This document shows, piece after piece, positions 56,899 through 64,000 of a stretch of DNA of 64,000 bases. Both the position numbers and the translations under genes were made by a program. Each line of letters begins with the position of its first letter. The stretch's first letter is position 1. The notes under the pieces are model-generated. The model had not been told where the DNA came from. It ran no database searches and saw only the letters and a program-made list of their open reading frames with translations. Source of the DNA: Schaalia sp. 19OD2882 (lineage in GTDB: Bacteria > Actinomycetota > Actinomycetes > Actinomycetales > Actinomycetaceae); the NCBI RefSeq assembly GCF_018986735.1, contig NZ_CP065521.1, positions 1,426,001 to 1,490,000 of the forward strand, read 5' to 3'.

Positions 56899-57543
56899 AT
56901 GGGCCACGAAACCTACACGCGGAAACGGCGGGCGTTTGCACAGATGCTCGCCCTCTTGGCGATGGTGTGCGCTGCCCTGGCCCCCTCCCCCTTGCCCACG
57001 CACGCCGTGGCGGCGCGCGCCACCTGGTCGTGGCCCACCGGTCACCCGGTGCCGGTGGTCCGCGCCTTCGACCCGCCGGACATGCCGTGGCTTGCGGGGC
57101 ACCGCGGGGTCGACCTGGACGTGCCGGTCGGCTCGATCGTGGTGGCACCGGCCGAGGGAAGGGTCGTCCATGCGGGTGACCTTGCCGGACGCGGAGTCCT
57201 GTCCATCGAACACATGGGGCCACTCGGTGCGATCCGCTCCACTTATGAGCCGGTGAAGGCGACAGTCGTCGTGGGGCAGATGGTCTCACGCGGGCAGCAA
57301 GTGGCCGTGGTCGAGGAGGGCCACTCCCCCGGCGCCCTGCACTGGGGCGCCAAGACCTCACGCACCCACTACGTGGACCCCCTGCGGATGTTGGCGCCGA
57401 AAGTCGTCCTCAAGCCTTGGGAGGGGTCCTTGGGAGGGGTGAGTGCGGCCTTCACGGGTGCGCGGCGGATGGCCGCGTCGACGAGGGCGGAGCCGGACCC
57501 CGTCCGGGAACGGGTTCAGGCGCGGGGGTGCGCCTGCCGGTAG
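56899..57543 (+). CDS. M23-family (LytM/peptidoglycan endopeptidase-like) secreted protein
   Basis: A 214-residue exported protein. A signal peptide (RKRRAFAQMLALLAMVCAALAPSPLPTHAVA) is followed by the M23 beta domain: GHRGVDLDVPVGSIVVAPAEGRVVHAGDLAGRGVLSIEHMGPLGAIRSTYEPVKATVVVGQMVSRGQQVAVVEEGHSPGALHWGAKT..YVDPLRML. The metal site H-x3-D is intact. At the HxH motif only the second His is present (ALHWG); actinobacterial relatives often read LHWG too. It may be a degenerate, scaffolding member like EnvC. The C-terminal 40 residues are basic and unconserved. It faces xerC and overlaps its end by 28 bp. Confidence 0.85.
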   Translation: MGHETYTRKRRAFAQMLALLAMVCAALAPSPLPTHAVAARATWSWPTGHPVPVVRAFDPPDMPWLAGHRGVDLDVPVGSIVVAPAEGRVVHAGDLAGRGVLSIEHMGPLGAIRSTYEPVKATVVVGQMVSRGQQVAVVEEGHSPGALHWGAKTSRTHYVDPLRMLAPKVVLKPWEGSLGGVSAAFTGARRMAASTRAEPDPVRERVQARGCACR

Positions 57544-58451
57544 ATGGTGCTCAAGCGGAGTGCGTCCACATGTGTGTAACGCTGGGTGGTCGCCACAGAG
57601 GCGTGGCCGAGCAGCTCTTGGACGGCGCGCAGGTCGGCACCGCCCTGCAGCATGTGGGTGGCGGCCGTGTGGCGCAATGCGTGGGGAGCCAGGTCCTTGA
57701 CCCCCGCAGTGGCGCAGGCGCGATGGATCATCGTGCGCACGACTCGCTGGTCGATGCGCCCACCCATGGCCCCGAGGAACAGGGCGTTGGTGGAGCCCGG
57801 CAGGGTGGAATTCTTGCGGCCGACGACGAGGGCGGGGCGGGCCCGGTGGATCCACCGGTCCAGGGCCGCGAGCGCGGGCTCCCCCAAGGGCACCGTGCGT
57901 TCCTTGCCCCCCTTTCCTCGCACGCGCAGGGTCCCGTTGCTGCGGTCCAGGCAATCAAGGTCGAGTGCGCACAGTTCTGCCACACGGATGCCGCTGGAGT
58001 AGATGACTTCGAGGATCGCCCAGTCGCGCACGATGACGGGGTCGTGGTCCGCAGCCTCGGCTCGGGCGGTCTCCATGAGGCGTCTGGCGCCCTGGACGTC
58101 TTCGACCTGTGGGAGGTGTTGGTCCGCGCGAGCCGCAACCAGCGGAAGTCCCGGGTCGGAGGCCAGGTGATCGTGGTCATGGGCCCATGCGGTGAAGGCT
58201 CGCATGGAGGCCACGTGACGTGCGGTGGTCGCGCGGCTGGCCCCCGCGTCGGCTCCGGCGGCGAGCCACGAGCGGATGGCGCGAGTGGTCAGGCGCCTTT
58301 CCAGAGTTTCGGCGTCGCAGTCCACCTCCAGGCCGAGGTGTGCCAGGCATGCGGCCACGTCATGGGTGTAGGCCCTCACAGTGTTCGAACTCAGTCCTTT
58401 GCCGGCGCGCAGGTGTTCTTCCCATGCGGCAAGGGGCGGTCGGGGCGTCAT
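57516..58451 (-). CDS. xerC: Tyrosine recombinase XerC
   Basis: A 311-residue site-specific recombinase that resolves chromosome dimers at dif with XerD. The N-terminal SAM-like core-binding domain (about 1-105) starts with LAAWEEHLRAGKGLSSNTVRAYTHDV. The catalytic domain shows the R-K-H-R-H-Y set: SGIRVAELCALDL, GKGGKERTVPL, HALRHTAATHML, LLGHASVATTQRYTHVD. The place after dprA is the standard actinobacterial xerC locus. ATG overlaps the dprA stop (ATGA). It is not linked to a mobile element. Confidence 0.93.
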   Translation of the reverse strand: MTPRPPLAAWEEHLRAGKGLSSNTVRAYTHDVAACLAHLGLEVDCDAETLERRLTTRAIRSWLAAGADAGASRATTARHVASMRAFTAWAHDHDHLASDPGLPLVAARADQHLPQVEDVQGARRLMETARAEAADHDPVIVRDWAILEVIYSSGIRVAELCALDLDCLDRSNGTLRVRGKGGKERTVPLGEPALAALDRWIHRARPALVVGRKNSTLPGSTNALFLGAMGGRIDQRVVRTMIHRACATAGVKDLAPHALRHTAATHMLQGGADLRAVQELLGHASVATTQRYTHVDALRLSTIYRQAHPRA

Positions 58452-59635
58452 GCCCCCATGCTAGGCAGGCTGCGAACCCGGGCCCAGCCGCGCGGGTCGG
58501 CGCGGACGAGTCCGCGCAGTTCGAGGCGCGCCAGGGCCGTCAGGACCTGCCGTGGCGCCATCCCTGCGGCCCGGGACAGGCGCGCCAGATCGGTGCCTGC
58601 CCGCGCCGGCAGTGCCTCCCATACGCGCCGTTGGTCCGGGGGAAGTGCGTCCGTGCCCCGGTCGTTGTCCACCGGCGTGCCGAAGAGGGGTTCGGTGACC
58701 TCGCGCATGTCGTGGGTGGCACCTCCGACCGGGGCAAGCATTTCGAGGACGTCGCGGCTGTCACGCACCAGCGTGCCTCCGCGCCGGATGAGTTCATGGC
58801 AGCCTCCCGATGCGGGGGAGGTGACCGGGCCGGGCACGGCTCCGACTTCGCGGCCGAGATCCATGGCGCGTCTGGCAGTGGCCAGGGCGCCTGATCGCAT
58901 GGCGGCTTCGACGACGACGAGTGCGTGGCAGTGGGCGGCGATGAGACGGTTGCGTTCGAGGAAGCGCCATTTGGCGGGCCTCCACGTGGGCGGGACCTCA
59001 CTGACCAGTGCCCCGCCCTGCGCCACGACCTGTTCGAAGAGATCCTCATGGGCCACGGGGTACATGTTGGCCAGGCCACCGGCGAGGTGGACGACAGTGG
59101 GTGCCCCTTCGTCCAAGGCCCCCCGGTGGGCCGCGATGTCGATGCCGAATGCCCCACCTGAGACGACGAGGACGCCCTCGTGGGAGAGTTCCACGCCGAG
59201 GTCGTGGGCGGTGCGCGCACCCACCTGCGTGGCGGCCCTGGCTCCAACCACGGCAGCGGTCGGTCGGCGTGGCAGGTGGCCACGCAGCCACAGGAGGTTC
59301 GGCGGCTGGTCGAGGTCGTCCACGCCGGTGGGCCACTCCGGCTCCCCTGGCCGGATGAGTCGTCCTCCCACGGCGTCGAGCATCTCCAGCTCCCGTTCGG
59401 CCTCACCCGGCCTGCCGCGAGGGGCCCATCTTTCCCACGCCGCACGCCACTGGTTCCAGGAGGCGCTCGCGGTGAGGACTTCGGGCAGGGGGCCTGGCGT
59501 GTGGGCGCCGGCCCACTGCCGGGCCTCCTCGTCGCCCAGAGCCAGTCGCAGGGCCCGCGCGTGGGCGTCGCCGGGTTCTGCCACGCAGCTCCACCACACG
59601 TCCGCGGGAACTCCCGGAGTTTCAGGCGATGTCAT
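58448..59635 (-). CDS. dprA: DNA processing protein DprA
   Basis: Loads RecA onto incoming single-stranded DNA during natural transformation; also found in species without known competence. It has 395 residues. The Rossmann-like core contains TAAVVGARAATQVGARTAHDLGVELSHEGVLVVSGGAFGIDIAAHRGALDEGAPTVVHLAGGL, with GAR where many DprA have GSR. It continues to VSEVPPTWRPAKWRFLERNRLIAAHCHALVVVEAAMRSGALATARRAMDLGREVGAVPGPV. A C-terminal winged helix (DQRRVWEALPARAGTDLARLSRAAGMAPRQVLTALARLELRGLV) follows. It overlaps comM by 14 bp. Confidence 0.94.
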   Translation of the reverse strand: MTSPETPGVPADVWWSCVAEPGDAHARALRLALGDEEARQWAGAHTPGPLPEVLTASASWNQWRAAWERWAPRGRPGEAERELEMLDAVGGRLIRPGEPEWPTGVDDLDQPPNLLWLRGHLPRRPTAAVVGARAATQVGARTAHDLGVELSHEGVLVVSGGAFGIDIAAHRGALDEGAPTVVHLAGGLANMYPVAHEDLFEQVVAQGGALVSEVPPTWRPAKWRFLERNRLIAAHCHALVVVEAAMRSGALATARRAMDLGREVGAVPGPVTSPASGGCHELIRRGGTLVRDSRDVLEMLAPVGGATHDMREVTEPLFGTPVDNDRGTDALPPDQRRVWEALPARAGTDLARLSRAAGMAPRQVLTALARLELRGLVRADPRGWARVRSLPSMGA

Positions 59636-61178
59636 GGGGTCCTCCTGTTCGCAGGGCGAGGGCCAACGCCAAGTGCGTCTCGTCGATGCGTGAGGTGTCC
59701 TCAAGGTCAGCCAAGGTCCACATGAGCCGGAGGACCCTGTCCAGGCCACGCATGGACAGGTCTCCGCGATCCACGGCCTCGTCGAGCAGTGTGAGCAGGG
59801 GGCGCGGTGTCCCCGAGTGCTCACGCAGCCATGACCCGGGCAGCTGGGAGTTGAGGGTCCATGGGGTGTCCGTGAGTCGCTGGGCGCTTCGGGCCCGGGC
59901 GGCGGCGACCTTCTCGCGGGAGTCCGCCGACGTCCTGGGGGTGCTGGCGAAGAGGTCGGCTCGGGTGGGGGCACGCATGTGCACGGTGATGTCGACACGG
60001 TCCAGCAGGGGCCCGGACAGGCGCGACATGTAGCGTCGCTTGGCCAAGGAGGTGCATGTGCAGGCCTTCGCCCTGGTCCCACCGCCGCAGGGGCACGGGT
60101 TGGAGGCCAGGACCAGTTGGAATCGCGCCGGATAGCGGGCGTGTCCTCGGGCTCGGTGGATCGTCACTTCGCCGGACTCGAGGGGCTGGCGCAGGGCGTC
60201 CAGGACGGAGGGGGCGAATTCGGCGGCCTCGTCCAGGAAGAGGACTCCTCCGTGGGCCAGGGACACGGCGCCGGGTCGAGCCAAGGGTGAGCCTCCTCCT
60301 ACCAGTGCGGGCATTGTCATTGCGTGATGGGGGGCTTGGAAGGGTGGCGTGCGCACCAGTGCGGCGTTCTCCGGCAGGACGCCGGCCACGGAGTGCAGGG
60401 CGGTCGTGGTCAGCGCGGTGGCGTCGTCCAGGGGCGGCAGGATCGTCGGCAGGCGTTTGGCGAGCATGGTCTTGCCGGCTCCGGGTTCGCCCAGGAGGAA
60501 GAGATGGTGTCCGCCTGCTGCTGCGCATTCGAGTGCGTCGATGGCCACGTCCTGACCGCGCACTTGTGCCAGGTCGAGCCCTTCACAGGCATTGGCTTGC
60601 GCAGTGGGTCGGTCGACGCCGCCCGCGGGGGTGCCCAGGACGACCGGGCGATGGGCTTCGGCTCCGCAGTCGCGCACGAGGTCGGCCAGGTGTTCGTAGG
60701 CGCGCACCTCGATGCCGGGCACCATGGCGGCCTCGCAGGCATTGCCGGAGGCGACGACGGCCCGCCCCATCCCGGCGACGGCGGCAGCTGCCAGGGCCGG
60801 CAGGACTCCGCGCACGGGCCGCAAGGAGCCGTCCAGGGCGACCTCGGCCAGCAGGACGCACCCGTCGAAGGGCGCCACCGGCACCTTCCGTGTGGCCACC
60901 AGGACGGAAGTGGCGATCGCCAAGTCGAATCCGGACCCGGACTTGGGCAGACCGGCGGGCGAAAGGTTGACGGTGAGCTTCTGGTCGGCCTTTTCCAGAC
61001 CGCAGGACTGCAGGGCGGAACGCACCCTCTCCTTCGCCTCGCGCAGGGAGGCGTCGGGCAGTCCCACCAAGGTGAAGCCCGGCAAGCCGCGCCCCACATG
61101 GGTCTCGACGTCCACGACATGCCCGTCGAGTCCCACCAGGGCCACTGCGTGCGTCGTCGCCACCGGCGCAGTGCTCAT
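59622..61178 (-). CDS. comM: ComM/YifB-family Mg-chelatase-like AAA ATPase
   Basis: A hexameric helicase-like ATPase; ComM promotes branch migration when transformed DNA is integrated. It has 518 residues. The N-terminal Lon-like ChlI domain is HAVALVGLDGHVVDVETHVGRGLPGFTLVGLPDASLREAKERVRSAL. Walker A is LLGEPGAGKTMLAKRLPTILPPL. Walker B is GVLFLDEAAEFAPSVLDALRQPLE. The Cys cluster NPCPCGGGTRAKACTC and arginine finger area RLSGPLLDRVDI follow. It is translationally linked to yraN (ATGA) and dprA. Confidence 0.95.
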   Translation of the reverse strand: MSTAPVATTHAVALVGLDGHVVDVETHVGRGLPGFTLVGLPDASLREAKERVRSALQSCGLEKADQKLTVNLSPAGLPKSGSGFDLAIATSVLVATRKVPVAPFDGCVLLAEVALDGSLRPVRGVLPALAAAAVAGMGRAVVASGNACEAAMVPGIEVRAYEHLADLVRDCGAEAHRPVVLGTPAGGVDRPTAQANACEGLDLAQVRGQDVAIDALECAAAGGHHLFLLGEPGAGKTMLAKRLPTILPPLDDATALTTTALHSVAGVLPENAALVRTPPFQAPHHAMTMPALVGGGSPLARPGAVSLAHGGVLFLDEAAEFAPSVLDALRQPLESGEVTIHRARGHARYPARFQLVLASNPCPCGGGTRAKACTCTSLAKRRYMSRLSGPLLDRVDITVHMRAPTRADLFASTPRTSADSREKVAAARARSAQRLTDTPWTLNSQLPGSWLREHSGTPRPLLTLLDEAVDRGDLSMRGLDRVLRLMWTLADLEDTSRIDETHLALALALRTGGPHDIA

Positions 61179-61591
61179 TGCAAGGCCTCGATCCACTGGA
61201 GGTGGACTCCCAGTGAGTCCAGGTCGACCGTGCCCGCCTCGCACTGGCGCACTGCCTCTTGTCGTGAGGTGGAAGGAACGGTCAAGGCCATGACGTCGAT
61301 GCGCAAATGTGTCTTGCAGGCGTGTTCACGCGCCCAAGCAGCTGCAAGACCACGTAGACGTCGCATCTTGCGCTCGTCGACGGATTCCAGGGGTGTGCCG
61401 TGAAGGTCTCCGATCCGGGTGCGCACTTCGACGACGACAGTCGTCTCCGGCGTTTCGGCGATGATGTCGAGTTCTCCTCGCCGCCCGTCGCGCCAGTTCC
61501 TCTGGACGACCTCGTAGCCGGCGCTCTTGAGCAGGGCGACGGCGTGTTCCTCCCCCGCCCGCCCCAGGGCCTTCCTGTGTGAAAGCTGCAT
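61175..61591 (-). CDS. yraN: YraN/UPF0102 family nuclease-like protein
   Basis: A 138-residue protein with a restriction-endonuclease-like fold. It reads RKALGRAGEEHAVALLKSAGYEVVQRNWRDGRRGELDIIAETPETTVVVEVRTRI, where E...GELD...VVEVR corresponds to the PD-(D/E)xK core (final position R rather than K). The activity is not established for the family. The ATG has an exceptionally complementary SD, GGAGGTGATT, so translation should be strong. It is the first gene of yraN-comM-dprA-xerC. A three-box array lies 62 bp upstream. Confidence 0.92.
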   Translation of the reverse strand: MQLSHRKALGRAGEEHAVALLKSAGYEVVQRNWRDGRRGELDIIAETPETTVVVEVRTRIGDLHGTPLESVDERKMRRLRGLAAAWAREHACKTHLRIDVMALTVPSTSRQEAVRQCEAGTVDLDSLGVHLQWIEALQ

Positions 61592-61915
61592 CGAATCACC
61601 TCCACCTCCACGGTGGCAGGGCGCGGGGCACCTGTCAGCCCTGGCCGCACCGTCCTGTGGACAATGCATCGCAGGTGGCGGCGCCTGTGGACTGGGACCA
61701 GCCGCACTCTCTCCTGTGGACGCAGGCGCCGCACACGGGCGAACGGCCGGCATGTGCAGTGTCGACAGGGAGTTTCCGGCACGACCATTGTGCACACAAT
61801 GTGTTCCATCGACGCATTGGTGATACGGCGAAAATGGCCGGATTCCGGGCTTTCGGGGAGCCGACGCCCGCAACGGCGAGCAGCATCGTGTGCGGGAGCC
61901 TGTCGCGGACCAGGG
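61592..61915. other. 324-bp intergenic region between DUF2469 and yraN
   Basis: No gene is visible. It holds the three CCTGTGGAC boxes (61654-61721), one CATTGTGTGC box on the minus strand (61792-61801), and overlapping that CATTGTG-CA-CACAATG (61786-61801), an inverted repeat with 7-bp arms. No clear -10 can be chosen for yraN. Confidence 0.6.
61654..61721 (-). promoter_or_regulatory. Array of three GTCCACAGG boxes upstream of yraN-comM-dprA
   Basis: The 9-mer CCTGTGGAC is exact at 61654-61662, 61684-61692 and 61713-61721, spacing 30 and 29 bp. Read on the yraN strand it is GTCCACAGG, the same orientation toward its gene as the array before the M23 gene. The nearest box is 62 bp from the start codon. 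The first box extends to TGTGGACAA, which also fits a DnaA box; the other two do not. Confidence 0.65.
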
Positions 61916-62224
61916 TCAGGCGCGGTCGGGGAAGTCGAGGTCCGGCTTGGACAGCTCCTCGACATTGACGTCCTTGTAGGTGATGACACGCACCGAACGC
62001 ACGAAACGAGAGGAGCGGTAGATGTCCCACACCCACGCATCGGTGAGGGTCAGCTCGAAGAACACGTCCTGTCCGACAGGGCGCGCCTGCACATCCACCT
62101 GGTTGCACAGGTAGAAGCGGCGGTCCGTCTCGACGACGTAGCTGAAAAGGCCGATGACGTCGCGGTACTCGCGGAAGAGCTCCAGCTCCAGCGCATTCTC
62201 GTAACTCTCGATGTCCTCGTTCAC
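61916..62224 (-). CDS. DUF2469 family protein
   Basis: A 102-residue acidic protein conserved in actinobacteria next to rnhB, of unknown function. The family sequence is VNEDIESYENALELELFREYRDVIGLFSYVVETDRRFYLCNQVDVQARP...YFELTLTDAWVWDIYRSSRFVRSVRVITYKDVNVEEL (with VFFEL here). GTG 62224 is 7 nt after the rnhB stop. The genes appear co-transcribed. Confidence 0.9.
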   Translation of the reverse strand: MNEDIESYENALELELFREYRDVIGLFSYVVETDRRFYLCNQVDVQARPVGQDVFFELTLTDAWVWDIYRSSRFVRSVRVITYKDVNVEELSKPDLDFPDRA

Positions 62225-62231
62225 CCGACCA

Positions 62232-62915
62232 TCATGCCACGCCGGGCAGTTTCCACGACCGACGGTGCTGCCCGGCGGGTCCCAGCCTGGCAAGACCCTC
62301 CACATGGGCTGCGCTGGCATATCCCTTGTTCGACGCCCACCCGTACCCCGGGTCGTCCAGGGCGCACATGTGGTCGTCGCGAGCCACCTTCGCCAAGACC
62401 GACGCAGCAGAAACCACCGCGCACTCCAGATCCGCCTTGACGCGAGTGACCACGGGCAGCGCGTCCACTTCGGGCCCGCCCGGCAGGGTCGGCGCGTCAG
62501 TCGCGGTGAAGAGGTCCTGCGAGAGGCTCAACCAGTCGTGGGAGCCGTCCAAGAGGACGACGCCGGGCAGCCGCCCGCGCCCGACAAGGGCGGCCAATGC
62601 ACGCCGTGCAGCAAGGCGCAGGGCGGCGACCACCCCGATCTCGTCGATCTCGGCCGCACTGGCCCACCCCAGCTCGTGGTCGAGGACCCACCTGCGCACC
62701 GGCTCCACCAGGTCCTCGCGCCGGCGGGCCGACAGCGCCTTGGAATCGGTCAGTCCCTCGGGGGGCGCTCCCACGCCCTCGTCGACGAGGGCGACACCCA
62801 CCGTCACCGGACCCGCAAGGCAACCGCGCCCGACCTCGTCGATGCCGGCGACGATCCCGTGACGGGCGGCGAGGTCCAACTCGACCTCGCGACTGGCAGT
62901 GGGACGCACACCCAT
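62232..62915 (-). CDS. rnhB: Ribonuclease HII
   Basis: Removes RNA from RNA-DNA hybrids and single ribonucleotides from DNA. It has 227 residues. The active-site acid cluster is read in IVAGIDEVGRGCLAGPVTVGVALVDEG (DE), SKALSARRRE and VKADLECAVVSAASVLAKVARDDHM (D, with the following D). YGWASNKGYASAAHVEGLARLGPAGQHRRSW is the usual end. ATG 62915 lies 1 nt after the lepB stop. Confidence 0.95.
   Translation of the reverse strand: MGVRPTASREVELDLAARHGIVAGIDEVGRGCLAGPVTVGVALVDEGVGAPPEGLTDSKALSARRREDLVEPVRRWVLDHELGWASAAEIDEIGVVAALRLAARRALAALVGRGRLPGVVLLDGSHDWLSLSQDLFTATDAPTLPGGPEVDALPVVTRVKADLECAVVSAASVLAKVARDDHMCALDDPGYGWASNKGYASAAHVEGLARLGPAGQHRRSWKLPGVA
62774..62793. repeat. Perfect 20-bp palindrome of two ACGAGGGCG motifs inside rnhB
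   Basis: CGCCCTCGTC directly abuts its reverse complement GACGAGGGCG. It lies in the coding sequence for VALVDEGVG. The half-site is the over-represented 9-mer of this window. Confidence 0.9.
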
Positions 62916-62916
62916 G

Positions 62917-63663
62917 TCAGCTCTGCGGCGAGTTCGCAACCGCCGCGAAGACGTCGCGGTGACCCACCAGTGCCCAACGGTCCGCCGGCCACACGATCGC
63001 CCCCGCGACCCCCACGACCGAGGACAGGGGGACGAACGGAGAGTCCGAGGCTCCCATGTGGTAGCGGGAATCGGCGGAATTCGACCGGTTGTCACCCATC
63101 ACCCACAGGTGCCCATCAGGCACGGTGACGTCGAAGTCGAAAGAAGAGGCGCCGCCTCTTCCCGCCAAGTAGGGCTCGTCCACGGCCACGCCGTTGACAC
63201 TCAGACGGCCATTCGCGTCACAGCAGGTGACATGGTCGCCACCCACGCCGATGACCCTCTTGACCAGGGTCTCACGCGAGCCGCCCGGCAGGATCCCAAG
63301 GAATTCGCCCACGGTCTCCCACCACGCGGGGCTGGGCGAGGGGCCCAGCCAGTCGAGGTCGTCGCGGAAGACGACGACGTCTCCCCTTTTCACGTCGCCG
63401 GTCCACGCACTCAGACGTCCCACGGCGATGCGATCCTGTTCGACCAAGGTTTCGCGCATGGACGAGGAGGGGATCCAGAAGACCTGGACGACGAAGAGGC
63501 GCAGAAGAGTCGACACGACCACGGCAAGGAGCAGGATGACGCCGATCTCACGCAGCCACACGACAGGCGAGGTCGAATGCGCCCGCGCCTCTCGACGCAG
63601 ATCCGCACGGGATGGCAGATGCAGTGGCATCTGAGTCTCATCCGTGGTTAGTGTCTCGCTCAT
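62917..63663 (-). CDS. lepB: Signal peptidase I
   Basis: Membrane protease that removes signal peptides of exported proteins. It has 248 residues. A cytosolic N-terminus of about 35 residues precedes one membrane span (IGVILLLAVVVSTLLRLFVVQVFWI). Catalytic Ser is in IPSSSMRETL, catalytic Lys in ETLVKRVIGVGGDHV, and box E is VMGDNRSNSADSRYH. GGAGGACG precedes the ATG. Confidence 0.96.
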   Translation of the reverse strand: MSETLTTDETQMPLHLPSRADLRREARAHSTSPVVWLREIGVILLLAVVVSTLLRLFVVQVFWIPSSSMRETLVEQDRIAVGRLSAWTGDVKRGDVVVFRDDLDWLGPSPSPAWWETVGEFLGILPGGSRETLVKRVIGVGGDHVTCCDANGRLSVNGVAVDEPYLAGRGGASSFDFDVTVPDGHLWVMGDNRSNSADSRYHMGASDSPFVPLSSVVGVAGAIVWPADRWALVGHRDVFAAVANSPQS

Positions 63664-63710
63664 CGTCCTCCTTCACCCGCGTTCCGGGTCCGGTCCAACC
63701 GTAATGGAAA

Positions 63711-63742
63711 GGCCCGGCGCCGCACTCTCGCGACACCGGGCC
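63711..63742 (-). terminator. Hairpin after rplS
   Basis: GGCCCGG (63711-63717) pairs with CCGGGCC (63736-63742). On the minus strand it follows the rplS stop by 22 bp and is followed by TTTCC, a short T run. It is a plausible terminator for rplS. Confidence 0.55.
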
Positions 63743-63764
63743 CTGCCACGTTCTCGTTCCGAGA

Positions 63765-64000
63765 TCACTCGGCGGAACCGGAACGGTGCTCCTTGATCTT
63801 GGCCGCCTTGCCGTGGCGCTCACGCAGGTAGTAGAGCTTCGCGCGACGGACATCACCCTTGGTGACGACCTCGATGTGATCGATCGTCGGGGCGTGCACC
63901 GGGAAGGTGCGCTCCACGCCCACACCGAAGGAGACCTTGCGGACCGTGAAGGTGGCGGACACGCCATGTCCACGGCGGGCGATGACGACGCCCTGGAAGA
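63765..64000 (-). CDS. rplS: 50S ribosomal protein L19, N-terminus beyond the window
   Basis: The last 77 codons are present, entering from the right edge. They read [77 protein letters not shown], unmistakably L19, which sits at the 30S-50S interface. It lies directly before lepB on the minus strand, as in other actinobacteria. The missing part is about 40 residues. Confidence 0.95.
   Translation of the reverse strand, partial: FQGVVIARRGHGVSATFTVRKVSFGVGVERTFPVHAPTIDHIEVVTKGDVRRAKLYYLRERHGKAAKIKEHRSGSAE

Noticed and set aside
61654..61721. Replication origin (DnaA-box cluster)
   Set aside because: Only one of the three boxes fits TTGTCCACA, and there is no dnaA, dnaN or AT-rich unwinding region.

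Overview
The window is a dense, high-GC bacterial chromosome segment from an actinobacterium. The best fit is the family Actinomycetaceae (Actinomyces or Schaalia type). This rests on recognised gene families and order: polyphosphate glucokinase, DUF3052 divergent from a homodimeric aceE, DUF3145, DUF2469, a DUF6318-type lipoprotein pair, and two classic actinobacterial blocks, rpsB-tsf-pyrH-frr-cdsA-rlmN-dxr-M50 protease and rplS-lepB-rnhB-DUF2469-yraN-comM-dprA-xerC. The genus is inference. Most of the window is core genome; the clear accessory patch is about 24.0-27.05 kb.

Layout. 1-1.7 kb: the N-terminal part of a family-5 solute-binding lipoprotein, divergent from a FadR-type GntR regulator. 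1.7-8.4 kb: minus-strand arginine operon argC-J-D-R-G-H under tandem ARG boxes, without argB and argF. 8.5-13.7 kb: flavodoxin, pheST, panB. 13.9-16.9 kb: map, ppgK and a coupled membrane protein. 17.0-17.4 kb: RNase P RNA (minus). 17.7-24.0 kb: yaaA; a CT398-like protein with Nif3; and a plus-strand lipB-lipA-acyl-AMP ligase operon. 24.0-27.0 kb: a 21-bp tandem repeat, then two tandem copies of a DUF6318 lipoprotein plus secreted PKD-like protein pair, the second decayed and ending beside tRNA-Val(UAC). 27.3-37.7 kb: tdk, aceE, DUF3052, aspA, sdhCAB, DUF3145 and an ACP-like protein. 38-42.9 kb: a ribose-type sugar ABC transporter divergent from a LacI regulator. 43-56.5 kb: def, proS, ispG, an oppositely oriented aldo/keto reductase, then the M50/dxr/rlmN/cdsA/frr/pyrH/tsf/rpsB block. 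56.9-64 kb: an M23 protein, then xerC, dprA, comM, yraN, DUF2469, rnhB, lepB and partial rplS.

How it works together. Genes are packed into translationally coupled operons with ATGA, GTGA or TGATG overlaps. Several first genes look leaderless: a -10 hexamer sits 6-7 nt before the start codon (argC, map, yaaA, lipB, DUF3052, lacI, ispG).

The observations I rate highest are: (i) two intergenic arrays of three GTCCACAGG-like boxes at about 30-bp spacing, each reading toward its downstream gene, one before the M23 gene and one before yraN-comM-dprA; (ii) the mosaic DUF6318/PKD tandem pair, whose variable block spans the junction of the two genes; (iii) two degenerate family members, an ACP-like protein with Thr in place of the phosphopantetheine Ser and a CT398 protein without its zinc-ribbon cysteines; (iv) an over-represented 9-mer, ACGAGGGCG. 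All counts are by eye.
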